Below are positions 1 to 11,825 of a stretch of 64,000 bases of DNA, in pieces. The notes below the pieces were generated by a model. That model was not told where the DNA came from and ran no database searches. It saw only the letters and a list, made by a program, of their open reading frames with translations. Both the position numbers and the translations under genes were made by a program. Numbering within the stretch: the stretch's first letter is position 1; every line of letters begins with the position of its first letter. Source of the DNA: Panopea generosa (lineage: Eukaryota; Mollusca; Bivalvia; Adapedonta; Hiatellidae); NCBI GenBank assembly GCA_029582155.1, contig CM055911.1, positions 21,386,014 to 21,450,013 on the forward strand. Direction: 5' to 3'.

Positions 1-599
1 GCTGGTTAAAAAATGGTCCTATGATGGTATTAACACTTTTTTCACACAGTTTTATCTTCACACGTTACATAATTACGTTACGTTACTTAATCTACATCGC
101 GATCCAAACTGCTTATATCAATTGAATGTAAAAATTGTTTTTAAAAATGTACTAGATACTACTACGCGTCCGGATTATCGTAGATTTAGCATCACTCGTC
201 CCTTGCGGCGGTGGCTATATAAACTGGATTATATTCCCTGGAACTCTATACAGAGTATCTGGCTTTACGTCGCCTCGTACCGACAATCGACCGTACTCAG
301 ACGTCAAGACCACCATGTCTTCCATATGAAGATTATGTCGGTTACTGTCCTATGACTTCCTGTTATGTCTAGATACGTCGTTAACGTAGCGGACACGTAC
401 CTTGCTTACGTCTAAAAACGGCTACAATATATATATAATCTCATATTTACTAATAACTCAAATATGTAATGACAGGGCGTATATTAATTACCATCTATCA
501 ATTTCATGGTATTTATATCAATATATGATAACTGTTTAGTTTATAAAAGTGTTTCGCTTATCAATCAGTTTGGTGTGGATACATACATTTCTTATATAG

Positions 600-710
600 G
601 TTGTAAATACGAAGGTCAGCAATACAGGGTTGGAAAGTTCCAAAATAAAGACGGATGCAAATGTCAATGTACACGTAAGGGAAAGGTTTATTGCAAGAAC
701 TGTGTTTCAC
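600..710 (+). CDS. VWC/pacifastin-type module exon A, unit 1
   Basis: This 111-nt internal exon is bounded by an AG acceptor (TATATAG) and a GTAAGT donor. It starts with two bases of a split codon and ends with one, so both introns are phase 1 and the exon can be added or lost without changing frame. It encodes about 36 residues with six cysteines, spaced C-x17-C-x-C-x-C-x7-C-x2-C. The usual VWC/pacifastin core is C-x2-C-x-C, so the C-x-C-x-C core here is atypical. The G-x2-Y-x2-G region and the K-G-K-V-Y-C segment resemble the N-terminal half of VWC modules. A secreted extracellular protein is likely: BMP-binding, matrix or protease-inhibitor roles are all possible for such modules, and none is shown here. 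Confidence 0.8.
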
Positions 711-1293
711 GTAAGTATTTGCAATGTTTTGTTTTTTTAACCTTTCATGAATTTCAAAGAATCAACACTATTGGTTAAGGCGCACATCAAAACTAAACTG
801 GTTGTGTTTTTGGTGCCGAACATTTATAAATAGAATTAACATATATATGTACATATTAGCATGAGTGTACACTTGACATTGAAACATTTGTTTTGCAAAG
901 ACGGTAGTCGTTGGTACTTACTGCATTACCATGGGGTATATATATATCGTTAAAGATGCAAGTTTTATCCAAACAAGTTTTATGTTGTCTTTATAAAATA
1001 ATCTGTCAGTTGAATATGTATCAAGTAGATATCAGAAGATATCAGAAGATCCTCCTAACGGCACATTTAGTTTTCTGTTGAAGTAAAAATTTAACTGGTC
1101 CTAAATTAGGGACCGAATACTCAAATAGTATTTATAAATAGCCGAAAACCGCATAATATTTCTGAAAAATAAAAACTTTCAGCATTTCTTGACATACGAA
1201 TTTGACACATACCATTATAAAAATATATTTAATTCATACATGTGTTGCGCTTTTAAACATTTTAGTGTACATATACATATACTTTGTACACAG

Positions 1294-1407
1294 GAAAATG
1301 TACATATGGCGATCAGTCGTACGACATTGGCGACAAGTTCTCAGATGGTTGTAAGGAGTGTGTTTGCAAAAGAAATGGAAAGGTTAGGTGCAAGGACGAT
1401 AAATGCG
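1294..1407 (+). CDS. VWC/pacifastin-type module exon B, unit 1
   Basis: This 114-nt exon lies between a TTTGTACACAG acceptor and a GTAAGT donor, with phase-1 boundaries on both sides. In the reading frame that joins exon A (A leaves C, B supplies GA, giving Arg) it encodes a six-cysteine module with spacing C-x16-C-x2-C-x-C-x7-C-x4-C. This is the canonical VWC subdomain-1 / pacifastin arrangement, including Y-x2-G before the second Cys and N-G-K-V-R-C near the end. A longer ATG-initiated frame across this DNA is in another phase and is not the product. Exon B leaves one G, which joins GT of the next exon A to make Gly, so B-to-A splicing is also in frame. Confidence 0.83.
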
Positions 1408-2829
1408 GTAAGTATATTTTTCATGTTTCAAACTATTTTGACATGTGTCATCGTTTTTGATAGGTGTTCCATTTCACATTGAAACATATAATAAATCTCT
1501 TGTTCCATTGTTAAGAACAAAGGACCTGACTGAGTTACCTGCTTAAATACAGATATTTGGAATGGGGCTATTGAGTTTTAATTCTCAATAAGGTACACAC
1601 CCGGATGTAAATTGATAACATATAGAACATCCCTGTCAACTCATTTGTGAATCTGGCCTTTAATTCAACCGAGAAAAGGATACTTGTAAAACACAATTTT
1701 TAAGAGTTTACCAGCTTTCTCTAATCACTTGGAACAAAACAAGTCTCAATATAATGGAGATATGTTTGTAGAAATCGATTTTTACTGAACTAAAGAATGT
1801 CCAGACAAATCTGCACTTTGTGAACCATACTGGTCATTCAGATGTGAAATCATAATTCAGAAACGGTTACTTATGAAAGGGAGTCGCCTGATAATTCCTG
1901 GGGTTATGCAATCTGACATTACTTGATATAATTCATGAAGGCCAACAAGGGATAACGCGACGAAGAAAGCGCGACAAAACTTCAATATGGTAGTTAGATC
2001 TTAGTGCAGTACTAAAAACTCTAGTTAAATCATGTTAACAATGCATTGAGCATACCAATGATTATGCAGAGTCAATGATATCTTTAGAATTCCCAAGACA
2101 ACTCACGAGGGTAGAATACAAGCATACACAAAGTAAAATTTACTAGTTTAATTTTACATGAACAAAGTTACGAATATACTATTAAACAATATATACAAAT
2201 GAAAGATAATTACTTAACAAAAGAAACAGCTGGTTAAAAAAAGGTCCTATGATGGTATTTACACTTTTTTCACACAGTTTTATCTGCACACGTTACGTAA
2301 TTACGTTACGTTACTTAATCTACATCGCGATCAAAACTGCTTATATCAATTAAATGTAAAAATTTTTTTTAAAAATGTACTAGATACTACTACGCGTCCG
2401 GATTATCGTAGATTTAGCATCACTCGTCCCTTGCGGCGGTTGCTATATAAACTGGATTATATTCCCTGGAACTCTATACCGAGTATCTGGCTTTACGTCA
2501 TCTCGTACCGACAATCGACCGTACTCAGACGTCAATACCACCAATGTCGTCCATATGACGATTATGTCGGTTACTGTCCTATGACTTCCTGTCATGTCTA
2601 GATACTTTCGTTAACGTAGTGGACCCATACCTTGCTTACGTCTAAAAACGGCTACAATATATATATAATCTCATATTTACTAATAACTCAAATATGTAAT
2701 GACAGGGCGTCTATTATTTACCATCTATCAATTTTATGGTATTTATATCAATATATGATAACTGTTTAGTTTATAAAAGTGTTTCGCTTATCAATCAGTT
2801 TGGTGTGGATACATACATTTCTTATATAG

Positions 2830-2940
2830 GTTGTAAATACGACGGCCAGCAATACAGCGTTGGAAAGTTCCAAAATAAAGACGGATGCAAATGTCAATGT
2901 ACACGTAAGGGAAAGGTTTATTGCAAGAAATGTGTTTCAC
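2830..2940 (+). CDS. VWC/pacifastin-type module exon A, unit 2
   Basis: Copy of exon A with the same length and phase and with all six cysteines. The donor is GTGAGT instead of GTAAGT. Against unit 1 it has Glu to Asp before the first Gly, Arg to Ser before V-G-K-F, and Asn to Lys in the last inter-cysteine gap, plus one silent change. It is expected to splice to the unit 2 exon B at 3524. Nothing in it suggests inactivation. Confidence 0.8.
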
Positions 2941-3523
2941 GTGAGTATTTGCAATGTTTTGTTTTTTTAACCTTTCATGAATTTCAAAGAATCAACACTA
3001 TTGGTTAAGGCGCACATCAAAACTAAACTGGTTGTGTTTTTGGTGCCGAACATTTATAAATAGAATTAACATATATATGTACATATTAGCATGAGTGTAC
3101 ACTTGATATTAAAACATTTGTTTTGCATAGAGGTAGTCGTTGGTACTTATTGCATTACCAAGGGGTATATATATATCGTTAAAGATGCAAGTTTTATCCA
3201 AACAAGTTTTATGTTGTCTTTATAAAATAATCTGTCAGTTGAATATGTATCAAGTAGATATCAGAAGATATCAGAAGATCCTCCTAACGGCACATTTAGT
3301 TTTCTGTTGAAGTAAAAATTTAACTGGTCCTAAATTAGGGACCGAATACTCAAATAGTATTTATAAATAGCCGAAAACCGCATAATATTTCTGAAAAATA
3401 AAAACTTTCAGCATTTCTTGACATAAGAATTTGACACATACCATCATAAAACTATATTTAATTCATACATGTGTTGCGCTTTTCAAACATTTTAGTGCAC
3501 ATATACATATACTTTGTACACAG

Positions 3524-3637
3524 GAAAATGTACATATGGCGATAAGTCGTACGACATTGGCGACAAGTTCTCAGATGGTTGCAAGGAGTGTGTTTGCAAA
3601 AGAAATGGAAAGGTTAGGTGCAAGGACGATCAATGCG
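3524..3637 (+). CDS. VWC/pacifastin-type module exon B, unit 2
   Basis: A 114-nt, phase 1-1 copy of exon B with intact acceptor (TGTACACAG) and donor (GTAAGT) and all six cysteines. Differences from unit 1 are Gln to Lys after G-D and Lys to Gln before the final Cys, plus one silent change in the second Cys codon. Module boundaries and spacing are unchanged. Confidence 0.82.
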
Positions 3638-5057
3638 GTAAGTATATTTTTCATGTTTCAAACTATTTTGACATGTGTCATCGTTTTTGATAGGTGTTCC
3701 ATTTCACATTGAAACAAATCATAAACCTCTTGTTCCATTGTTAAGAACAAAGGACCTGATTGAGTTACATGCTTAAATACAGATATTTGGAATGGGGCTA
3801 TTGAGTTTTAATTCTCAATAAGGTACAGACCCGGGTGTAAATTGATAACATCTAGAACATCCCTGTTAATTCATTTGTGAATCTGACCTTTAATTCAACC
3901 GAGAAAAGGATACTTGTAAAACACAATTTTTAAGAGTTTACCAGCTTTCTCTAATCACTTGGAACAAAACAAGTCTCAATATAATGGAGATATGTTTGTA
4001 GAAATCGATTTGTACTGAACTGAAGGAATGTCCAGACAAATCTGCACTTTGTGAACCATACTGGTCATTCAGATGTGAAATCATAATTCAGAAACGGTTA
4101 CTTATGAAAGGGAGTCGCCTGATAATTCCTGGGGTTATGCAATCTGACATACTTGATAGAATTCATGAAGGCCAACAAGGGATAACGCGGCGAAGAAAGT
4201 GCGCCAAAACTTCAATATGGTAGTTAGATCTTAGTTCAGTACTAAAAACTCTAGTTAAATCATGTTAACAATGCACTGAGCGTACCAATGATTATGCAGA
4301 GTCAATGATATCTTTAGAATTCCCAAGACAACTCACGAGGGTAGAATACAAGCATACACAAAGTAAAATTTACTAGTTTAATTTTACATGAACAAAGTTA
4401 CGAATATACTATTAAACAATATATACAAATGAAAGATAATTACTTAACAAAAGAAACAGCTGGTTAAAAAATGGTCCTATGATGGTATTAACACTTTTTT
4501 CACACAGTTTTATCTTCACACGTTACATAATTACGTTACGTTACGTAATCTACATCGCGATCCAAACTGCTTATATCAATTGAATGTAAAAATTGTTTTT
4601 AAAAATGTACTAGATACTACTACGCGTCCGGATTATCGTAGATTTAGCATCACTCGTCCCTTGCGGCGGTTGCTATATAAACTGGATTATATTCCCTGGA
4701 ACTCTATACCGAGTATCTGGCTTTACGTCGCCTCGTACCGACAATCGACCGTACTCAGACGTCAAGACCACCAAGTCGTCCATATGACGATTATGTCGGT
4801 TACTGTCCTATGACTTCCTGTCATGTCTAGATACGTCGTTAACGTAGCGGACACATACCTTGCTTACGTCTAAAAACGGCTACAATATATATATAATCTC
4901 ATATTTACTAATAACTCAAATATGTAATGACAGGGCGTCTATTTTTTACCATCTATCTATTTCATGATATTTATATCAATATATGATAACTGTTTAGTTT
5001 ATAAAAGTGTTTCGCTTATCAATCAGTTTGGTGTGGATACATACATTTCTTATATAG

Positions 5058-5168
5058 GTTGTAAATACGACGGCCAGCAATACAGCGTTGGAAAGTTCCA
5101 AAATAAAGACGGATGCAAATGTCAATGTACACGTAAGGGAAAGGTTTATTGCAAGAAATGTGTTTCAC
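5058..5168 (+). CDS. VWC/pacifastin-type module exon A, unit 3
   Basis: A 111-nt, phase 1-1 exon that encodes the same residues as the unit 2 copy, with the same GTGAGT donor. This suggests that units 2 and 3 are each other's closest relatives for this exon. All six cysteines are present. The flanking intron is also very close to unit 2. Confidence 0.8.
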
Positions 5169-5750
5169 GTGAGTATTTGCAATGTTTTGTTTTTTTAACC
5201 TTTCATGAATTTCAAAGAATCAACACTATTGGTTAAGGCGCACATCAAAACTAAACTGGTTGTGTTTTTGGTGCCGAACATTTATCAATAGAATTAACAT
5301 ATATATGTACATATTAGCATGAGTGTACACTTGACATTAAAACATTTGTTTTGCATAGAGGTAGTCGTTGGTACTTATTGCATTACCAAGGGGTATATAT
5401 ATATCGTTAAAGATGCAAGTTTTATCCAAACAAGTTTTATGTTGTCTTTATAAAATAATCTGTCAGTTGAATATCTATCAAGTAGATATCAGAAGATATC
5501 AGAAGATCCTCCTAACGGCACATTTAGTTTTCTGTTGAAGTAAAAATTTAACTGGTCCTAAATTAGGGACCCAATACTCAAATAGTATTTATAAATAGCC
5601 GAAAACCGCATAATATTTCTGAAAAAAAAAACTTTCAGCATTTCTTGACATAAGAATTTGACATTTACCATTATAAAAATATATTTAATTCATACATGTG
5701 TTGCGCTTTTCAAACATTTTAGTGTACATATACATATACTTTGTACACAG

Positions 5751-5864
5751 AAAAATGTACATATGGCGATAAGTCGTACGACATTGACGACAAGTTCTCA
5801 GATGGTTGCAAGGAGTGTGTTTGCAAAAGAAATGGAAAGGTTAGGTGCAAGGACGATAAATGCG
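5751..5864 (+). CDS. VWC/pacifastin-type module exon B, unit 3
   Basis: A 114-nt, phase 1-1 exon. The first exon base is A instead of G, so the codon split with exon A becomes CAA (Gln) rather than CGA (Arg). The acceptor AG is intact. A second change turns the Gly before D-K-F into Asp. Six cysteines are conserved, and the donor is GTAAGT. Confidence 0.8.
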
Positions 5865-7283
5865 GTAAGTATATTTTTCATGTTTCAAACTATTTTGACA
5901 TGTGTCATCGTTTTTGATAAGTGTTCCATTTCACATTGAAACAAATCATAAACCTCTTGTTCCATTGTTAAGAACAAAGGATCTGATTGAGTTACCTGCT
6001 TAAATACAGATATTTGGAATGGGACTATTGAGTTTTAATTCTCAATAAGGTACACACCCGGGTGTAAATTGATAACATCTCGAACATCCCTGTCAACTCA
6101 TTTGTGAATCTGACCTTTAATTCAACCGAGAAAATGATACTTGTAAAACACAATTCTTTAGAGTTAACCAGCTTTCTCTAATCACTTGGAACAAAACAAG
6201 TCTCAATATAATAGAGATATGTTTGTAGAAATCGATTTTTACTGAACTAAAGAATGTCCAGACAAATCTGCACTTTGTGAACCATACTGGTCATTCAGAT
6301 TTGAAATCATAATTCAGAAACGGTTACTTATGAAAGGGAGTCGCCTGATAATTCCTGGGGTTATACAATCTGACATACTTGATAGAATTCATGAAGGCCA
6401 ACAAGGGATAACGCGGCGAAGAAAGTGCGCCAAAACTTCAATATGGTAGTTAGATCTTAGTGCAGTACTAAAAACTCTAGTTAAATCATGTTAACAATGC
6501 ATTGAGCATACCAATGATTATGCAGAGTCAATGGTATCTTTAGAATTCCCAAGACAATTCACGAATGTAGAATAAAAGCATACACAAAGTAAAATTTACT
6601 AGTTTAATTTTACATGAACAAAGTTACGAATATACTATTTAACAATATATACAAATGAAAGATGATTACTTAACAAAAGAAACTGCTGGTTAAAAAAAGG
6701 TCCTATGATGGTATTTACACTTTTTTCACACAGTTTTATCTTCACACGTTACGTAATTACGTTACGTTTCGTAATCTACATTGCGATCCAAACTGCTTAT
6801 ATCAATTGAATGTAAAAATTGTTTTTAAAATTGTACTAGATACTACTACGCGTCCGGATTATCGTAGATTTAGCATCACTCGTCCCTTGCGGCGGTGGCT
6901 ATATAAACTGGATTATATTCCCTGGAACTCTATAGCGAGTATCTGGCTTTACGTCGCCTCGTACCGACAATCGACCGTACTCAGACGTCAAGACCACCAA
7001 GTCGTCCATATGACGATTATGTCGGTTACTGTCCTATGACTTCCTGTCATGTCTAGATACGTCGTTAACGTAGCGGACACATACCTTGCTTACGTCTAAA
7101 AACGGCTACAATATATATATAATCTCATATTTACTATTAACTCAAATATGTTATGACAGGGCGTCTATTACTTACCATCTATCAATTTCATGGTATTTAT
7201 ATCAATATATGATAACTGTTTAGTTTATAAAAGTGTTTCGCTTATCAATCAGTTTGGTGTGGATATATACATTTCTTATATAG

Positions 7284-7394
7284 GTTGTAAATACGAATGT
7301 CAGCAATACAGGGTTGGAAAGTTCCAAAATAAAGACGGATGCAAATGTCAATGTACACGTAAGGGAAAGGTTTATTGCAAGAAATGTGTTTCAC
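7284..7394 (+). CDS. VWC/pacifastin-type module exon A, unit 4, with a seventh cysteine
   Basis: A 111-nt, phase 1-1 exon with a GTAAGT donor. It has the six expected cysteines plus one extra, because the Gly codon of the G-Q-Q-Y segment is TGT (Cys). The module therefore has an odd number of cysteines. An unpaired Cys in a secreted disulfide-rich module could make an intermolecular bond, or could show that this copy is under weak constraint. Otherwise it matches unit 1 at the Arg before V-G-K-F and units 2-3 at the Lys before the final Cys. Confidence 0.78.
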
Positions 7395-7977
7395 GTAAGT
7401 ATTTGCAATGTTTTGTTTTTTTAACCTTTCATGAATTTCAAAGAATCAACACTATTGGTTAAGGCACACATCAAAACTAAACTGGTTGTGTTTTTGGTGC
7501 CGAACATTTATAAATAGAATTAACATATATATGTACATATTAGCATGAGTGTACACTTGACATTGAAACATTTGTTTTGCAAAGAGGTAGTCGTTGATAC
7601 TGACTGCATTACCAAGGGGTATATATATATCGTTAAAGATGCAAGTTTTATTCAAACAAGTTTTATGTTGTCTTTTTAAAATAATATGTCAGTTGAATAT
7701 GTATCAAGTAGATATCAGAAGATATCAGAAGATCCTCCTAACGGCACATTTAGTTTTCTGTTGAAGTAAAAATTTAACTGGTCCTAAATTAGGGACCCAA
7801 TACTCAAATAGTATTGATAAATAGCCGAAAACCGCATAATATTTCTGAAAAATAAAAACTTTCAGCATTTCCTGACATACGAATTTGACACATACCATTA
7901 TGAAAATATATTTAATTCATCCATGTGTTGCGCTTTTTAAACATTTTAGTGTACATATACATATACTTTGTACACAG

Positions 7978-8091
7978 GAAAATGTACATATGGCGATAAG
8001 TCGTACGACATTGGCGACAAGTTCTCAGATGGTTGCAAGGAGTGTGTTTGCAAAAGAAATGGAAAGGTTAGGTGCAAGGACGATAAATGCG
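7978..8091 (+). CDS. VWC/pacifastin-type module exon B, unit 4
   Basis: A 114-nt, phase 1-1 exon with intact TGTACACAG acceptor and GTAAGT donor. Six cysteines are present. It has Lys after G-D, like unit 2, and Lys before the final Cys, like unit 1, so it combines variants seen in other copies. That pattern fits exchange between units. It is the last recognisable module exon before a gap of about 50 kb. Confidence 0.82.
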
Positions 8092-8889
8092 GTAAGTATA
8101 TTTTTCATGTTTCAAACTATTTTGACATGTGTCATCGTTTTTGATAGGTGTTCCATTTCACATTGAAACAAATCATAAATCTCTTGTTCCATTGTTAAGA
8201 ACAAAGGACCTGACTGAGTTGCCTGCTTAAATACAGCTATTTGGAATGGGGCTATTGAGTTTTAATTCTCAATAAGGTACACACCCGGGTGTAAATTGAT
8301 AACATCTCGAACATCCCTGTCAACTCATTTGTGAATCTGACCTTTAATTCAACCGAGAAAATGATACTTGTAAAACAAAATTCTTAAGAGTTTACCAGCT
8401 TTCTCTAATCACTTGGAACAAAACAAGTCTCAATATAATGGAGATATGTTTGTAGAAATCGAATTTTACTGACCTAAAGAATGTTCAGACAAATCTGCAC
8501 TTTGAGAACCATACTGGTAATTCAGATGTGAATTCATAATTCAGAAACGGTTACTTATGAAAGGGAGTCGCCTGATAATTCCTGGAGTTATGCAATCTGA
8601 CATACTTTATAGAATTCATGAAGGCCAACAAGGGATAACGCGGCGAAGAAAGTGCGCCAAAACTTCAATATGGTAGTTAGATATTAGTTCAGTACTAAAA
8701 ACTCTAGTTAAATCATGTTAACAATGCACTGAGCATACCAATGATTATGCAGAGTCAATGATATCTTTAGAATTCCCAAGACAACTCACGAATGTAGAAT
8801 AAAAGCATACACAAAGTAAAATTTACTAGTTTAATTTTACATGAACAAAGTTACGAATATACTATTTAACAATATAAAATATATATATA

Positions 8890-8971
8890 TGTAAAAATTG
8901 TTTTTAAAAATGTACTAGATACTACTACGCGTCCGGATTATCGTAGATTTAGCATCACTCGTCCCTTGCGG
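8890..8971 (+). repeat. Truncated fifth copy of the array unit
   Basis: About 82 nt match the early part of the unit (around offsets 127-206, including the ACGCGTCCGG and CTCGTCCCTTGCGG blocks). The intervening end of unit 4 and start of unit 5 have been lost and replaced by a short AT run (8877-8890). The match stops abruptly where a different minisatellite begins. Confidence 0.9.
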
Positions 8972-9120
8972 TGTTACGGTAGTATTGTTTTGTGATTCTG
9001 TAGATGTGTTATGTGGTGCTGTAGTATTGGTATGTGGTATGGTAGTTTTGTTGTGCTATTCTGTAGGTTGGTTATGTGATACGGTAGTATTGTTATGTGA
9101 TGCTGTAGTTTTGTTATGTA
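8972..9120 (+). repeat. Degenerate ~20-nt GT-rich minisatellite
   Basis: About seven imperfect copies of a unit like CTGTAGTATTGTTATGTGATG. It directly abuts the broken end of the exon array, so it may mark the recombination or repair point that ended the array. Confidence 0.85.
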
Positions 9121-9539
9121 ACAGCTACCTGTACAAAAATGTTCTTTCTTAAATTGCGCTCGTTACATGTATTAGTTATTGGTTATTAACCTAATAGTAT
9201 CCACTCATCATCGCGTTGGGTTATAATTAAATATGATTTAAATTAAAGCATTTGACGTGTATTATGTTATTATGTAAATAAGGAGTTTCAAAGTAGGTCA
9301 AGTATTAAACCTAATATATCACGTCTGTGTATACATGTACCATATAAACATGTCTCATGACGATAATTATATTGAAATGATTTCATGTCTTTCATTTCAA
9401 AGTTTGGAAAATAATAATTTTCCCACCTAAAACTTCAATTTATGTTGTAACGTATCAAAAGGGGCTCGTGATTTCGTTTTGAATTCAATTTGATCGTCAT
9501 ACTGATCACATAATGTAGAATTTATATTTCATGCTAGAA
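9121..9539. other. AT-rich non-coding stretch
   Basis: No exon with supporting splice sites, no repeat and no RNA gene was recognised here. Confidence 0.6.
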
Positions 9540-9815
9540 ATAGTCCAAATGAGTCCGTTAAATAGCAATGTTGGGAACTGCTCTTCGTTGTTTTGTTTTT
9601 TTTTTTTGTTTTTTTTTTGTTTTTGTGTTTTGATCGGTTGTGGGGAGTTATGCATAGAAGAGATTTAGTCTATCCTAGTCTCTGACATCTCGAGTATGTG
9701 GATATACAAATAAGGGATATCTAGTCTACCGAATTCCCTGTAATCTCCCGATTCGAGTCATAGCTCTTTAACGCTTACCAATGTGTGACGTCATTTAAAA
9801 GCTGACCCATCAATA
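9540..9815 (+). repeat. Decayed copy of the ~230-bp dispersed family
   Basis: It shares a GAGTCCGTTAAATAGCAATG block, a CTCCCGATTCGAGTC block and a GTGACGTCAT block with the better copies at 10595, 11585, 17815 and 31775. A long T-rich run (about 9591-9636) interrupts it. The order of blocks suggests two overlapping or rearranged fragments. Confidence 0.55.
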
Positions 9816-10594
9816 CATGCATATATAGATGTCAAAATCATATTGGGCAGCTTATTGTGAGAGGTCCATCATTCTGTAGTTTTCAATAGTTATATATCAT
9901 TTTAAATGACAGAACAGTTAATTTCTTTTTTCTATTCATATTTGTCCGTTTTACTTTTTCGATTTTTCTTTTCGTTATTTTGATCGAATGTAAAAAAATG
10001 AAAATATGAAAAAAGAAAGTTACTGTTAAACAGGTGTATATTTTATAATTTGTGTTATTCTGACATAAATTGAAAATAATGGCTAGGTCTGGTATACATA
10101 TAAATAACATGCAATTTGCATTGGATTTATTTAACGTATTTTAATCATGCCTGTTGTACGTGTAACGTAATGGCAATATCAACACGGTATTTTTCTGAAA
10201 CATTTATCATTTACATTGTCATTTATCGAACTCAACATACACGCGAACATACAAATTGAATATGAAATAAACTCTGTAAATATACTTTTCTTCATCTCAT
10301 ATATAGTTTCATATTGAAATCAAATTTCATTCGTTTAAAACTTTGAATAAATTTCTTCGAATGATAAAACTTTAAATAATTTTTATAATGTCTATCAAAT
10401 ATGCGATACTAATTTAGTCATTTTTATATATAATAACGAGACGGAATTCGCATCATAGACAATACATACCATTACATTCGAATGTGGAATTTTGGTAACC
10501 ATCCAAAATATCTTTGAATATTTTAGTTACAAATACTTTGTTGGCAGAGCTTTGTCATCTATCAGGGAAAAGTATTACACTTTCATGGAACGTT
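9816..10594. other. AT-rich non-coding stretch
   Basis: Nothing coding is supported. The open frames here are low-complexity and lack splice or motif evidence. Confidence 0.6.
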
Positions 10595-10860
10595 TCGCTT
10601 TTTGTTGGTTTTTTTTGTCGGGTGTGGGGAGAGTTAGTCTATCACATTCTCAGATATCTCCCGAATCAGGTCTGTTCCACTACAATGACAAATCAGGTAA
10701 ATCAATGTCTGTTCCACAATTTATAGCAATTTAACGCATATCTAACAGTTACGGCTTTCAAATTCCCTTGAAGGAACTAATCAATTAACTCACTCGAATC
10801 TCATTGCTATGTAACAGATCAAAGCGGAAATGCAGGTCCGTTCTACAACCTTGGGAAAAA
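10595..10860 (+). mobile_element. ~230-bp dispersed element, diverged copy
   Basis: Same order of landmarks as the copy at 11585: ATCTCCCGAATCAGGTCTG, then TTTATAGCAATTTAACGC, then TAGCAATT-type and CTGTTCTACAA blocks near the end. It is more diverged than the 11585 copy. Two overlapping open frames here (70-80 aa) show no domain and are treated as chance. Confidence 0.65.
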
Positions 10861-11584
10861 AACATCGATCTGGGACTTTCTTAACATTAATTTTATAATG
10901 CGTGCTTTGTTAAGTGGACGATCTTTCGAGGAATCTAGTAAATCTGCCTATACGAAAAAGTGTCTGAAGCTACAACTGACCGTTCACTGGCAATCGTTCA
11001 GGATATATAGATATGAAAATTATTTATATCAATAAACTAACTATCAGATGTCCATAGGTTCGTATATGAGAATCGTATGTGACTCAACTGTGTAATCATC
11101 ATAAGTGTGCTTAACTGTCTTATTTATACATATTTCAGCTGGGTTTCAAGAGGAGGATTAATGTACAAGGTAATCAAATGTTATGCCAATTATTAAACGT
11201 TATTATATATGTTTGTGAAGTTTGGATTTGGTGGATTTTGTACGCACATGATGACCATTTATGTGTTGATATGCCGAAAAACACCTTCGTTCAAACTGTA
11301 GATAAGAGTTGTCAATTGTAGTAATCTGTAGAGTATATTGTGGCGTATATTGTCATGTATTTTTAGGTCAAGACATTATTCATATTGACATCATAATTAA
11401 CTTCAATATGTCATTTCGTTTCTCAACATGGTGAGCAACATATTACAACATACTAGTATGAAACATCAAATTATACAGGTAAACTATGAATGAAATATTT
11501 TGATTGAATCAATGAATGAATCAGTTTATGGGTTTGACAGTGTACCGACACATAAGATTATATGGCGCAAACAGGAACAAAACT
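10861..11584. other. AT-rich non-coding stretch
   Basis: No supported feature. One AG/GT-bounded 31-nt piece at about 11149-11176 has no recognisable coding content. Confidence 0.55.
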
Positions 11585-11825
11585 TTCATACTCTTTTTTC
11601 ATAGCTTATCCCAGAATCTGATATCTCCCGAATCAGGTCTACTAACCACCAATGAAAAACAGGGATTTCGATGCCTGTTCTTCAATGTGTAGCAATTAAA
11701 CGTTTACTAAACTGTGACGTCATTCAAACTTTCCAAGCAACTGACCAATCAACGTGCTCAAATGTGGCTTTCCCAACATTGCTATTTAACGGACCCAAAT
11801 GGGGTGGGTCCGTCCTACAGACTAC
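11585..11825 (+). mobile_element. ~230-bp dispersed element
   Basis: A clean copy of the family. It opens with CAGAATCTGATATCTCCCGA, has AAAAACAGGGATTTCGATG, a TGTGACGTCATTC block, a CAACTGACCAATCAACGTGC block and ends around GTCCGTCCTACAGAC. It reads in the opposite orientation to the copies at 17815 and 31775. There is no coding capacity and no obvious terminal inverted repeat, so SINE-like or MITE status is unresolved. Confidence 0.8.

Larger units (their letters stand above)
1..8876 (+). repeat. Tandem array of four ~2.23-kb exon-bearing units
   Basis: Four near-identical direct repeats start at 1, 2229, 4459 and 6685 (unit lengths 2228, 2230, 2226 and about 2190). By eye they differ at only a few percent of positions, mostly substitutions and 1-3 nt indels, so the expansion is recent or homogenised by unequal exchange. 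Each unit contains two splice-bounded cysteine-rich exons (A near offset 600, B near offset 1294), about 580 nt apart, with long AT-rich intron around them. All copies are in the same orientation. The window begins exactly at a unit start, so more copies may lie upstream. The last unit breaks off inside its 3' intron. Confidence 0.97.

Noticed and set aside
122..355. 77-codon frame near the start of the units
   Set aside because: It is interrupted in unit 2, has no domain and lies in intron-like DNA. Its survival elsewhere reflects recent duplication.
506..778. 90-codon ATG-initiated frame across exon A and its introns, repeated in every unit
   Set aside because: It is only the exon A frame read back into the upstream intron and beyond a consensus GTAAGT/GTGAGT donor. 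The cysteine-rich part is confined between AG and GT.
1189..1482. 93-97-codon frame across exon B in every unit
   Set aside because: It is in a different frame from the six-cysteine product and has no recognisable domain. The spliced frame explains the conservation.
11147..11180. 31-nt AG/GT-bounded mini-exon
   Set aside because: It has a good acceptor-like tract and a GTAATC donor, but no coding similarity or phase support.
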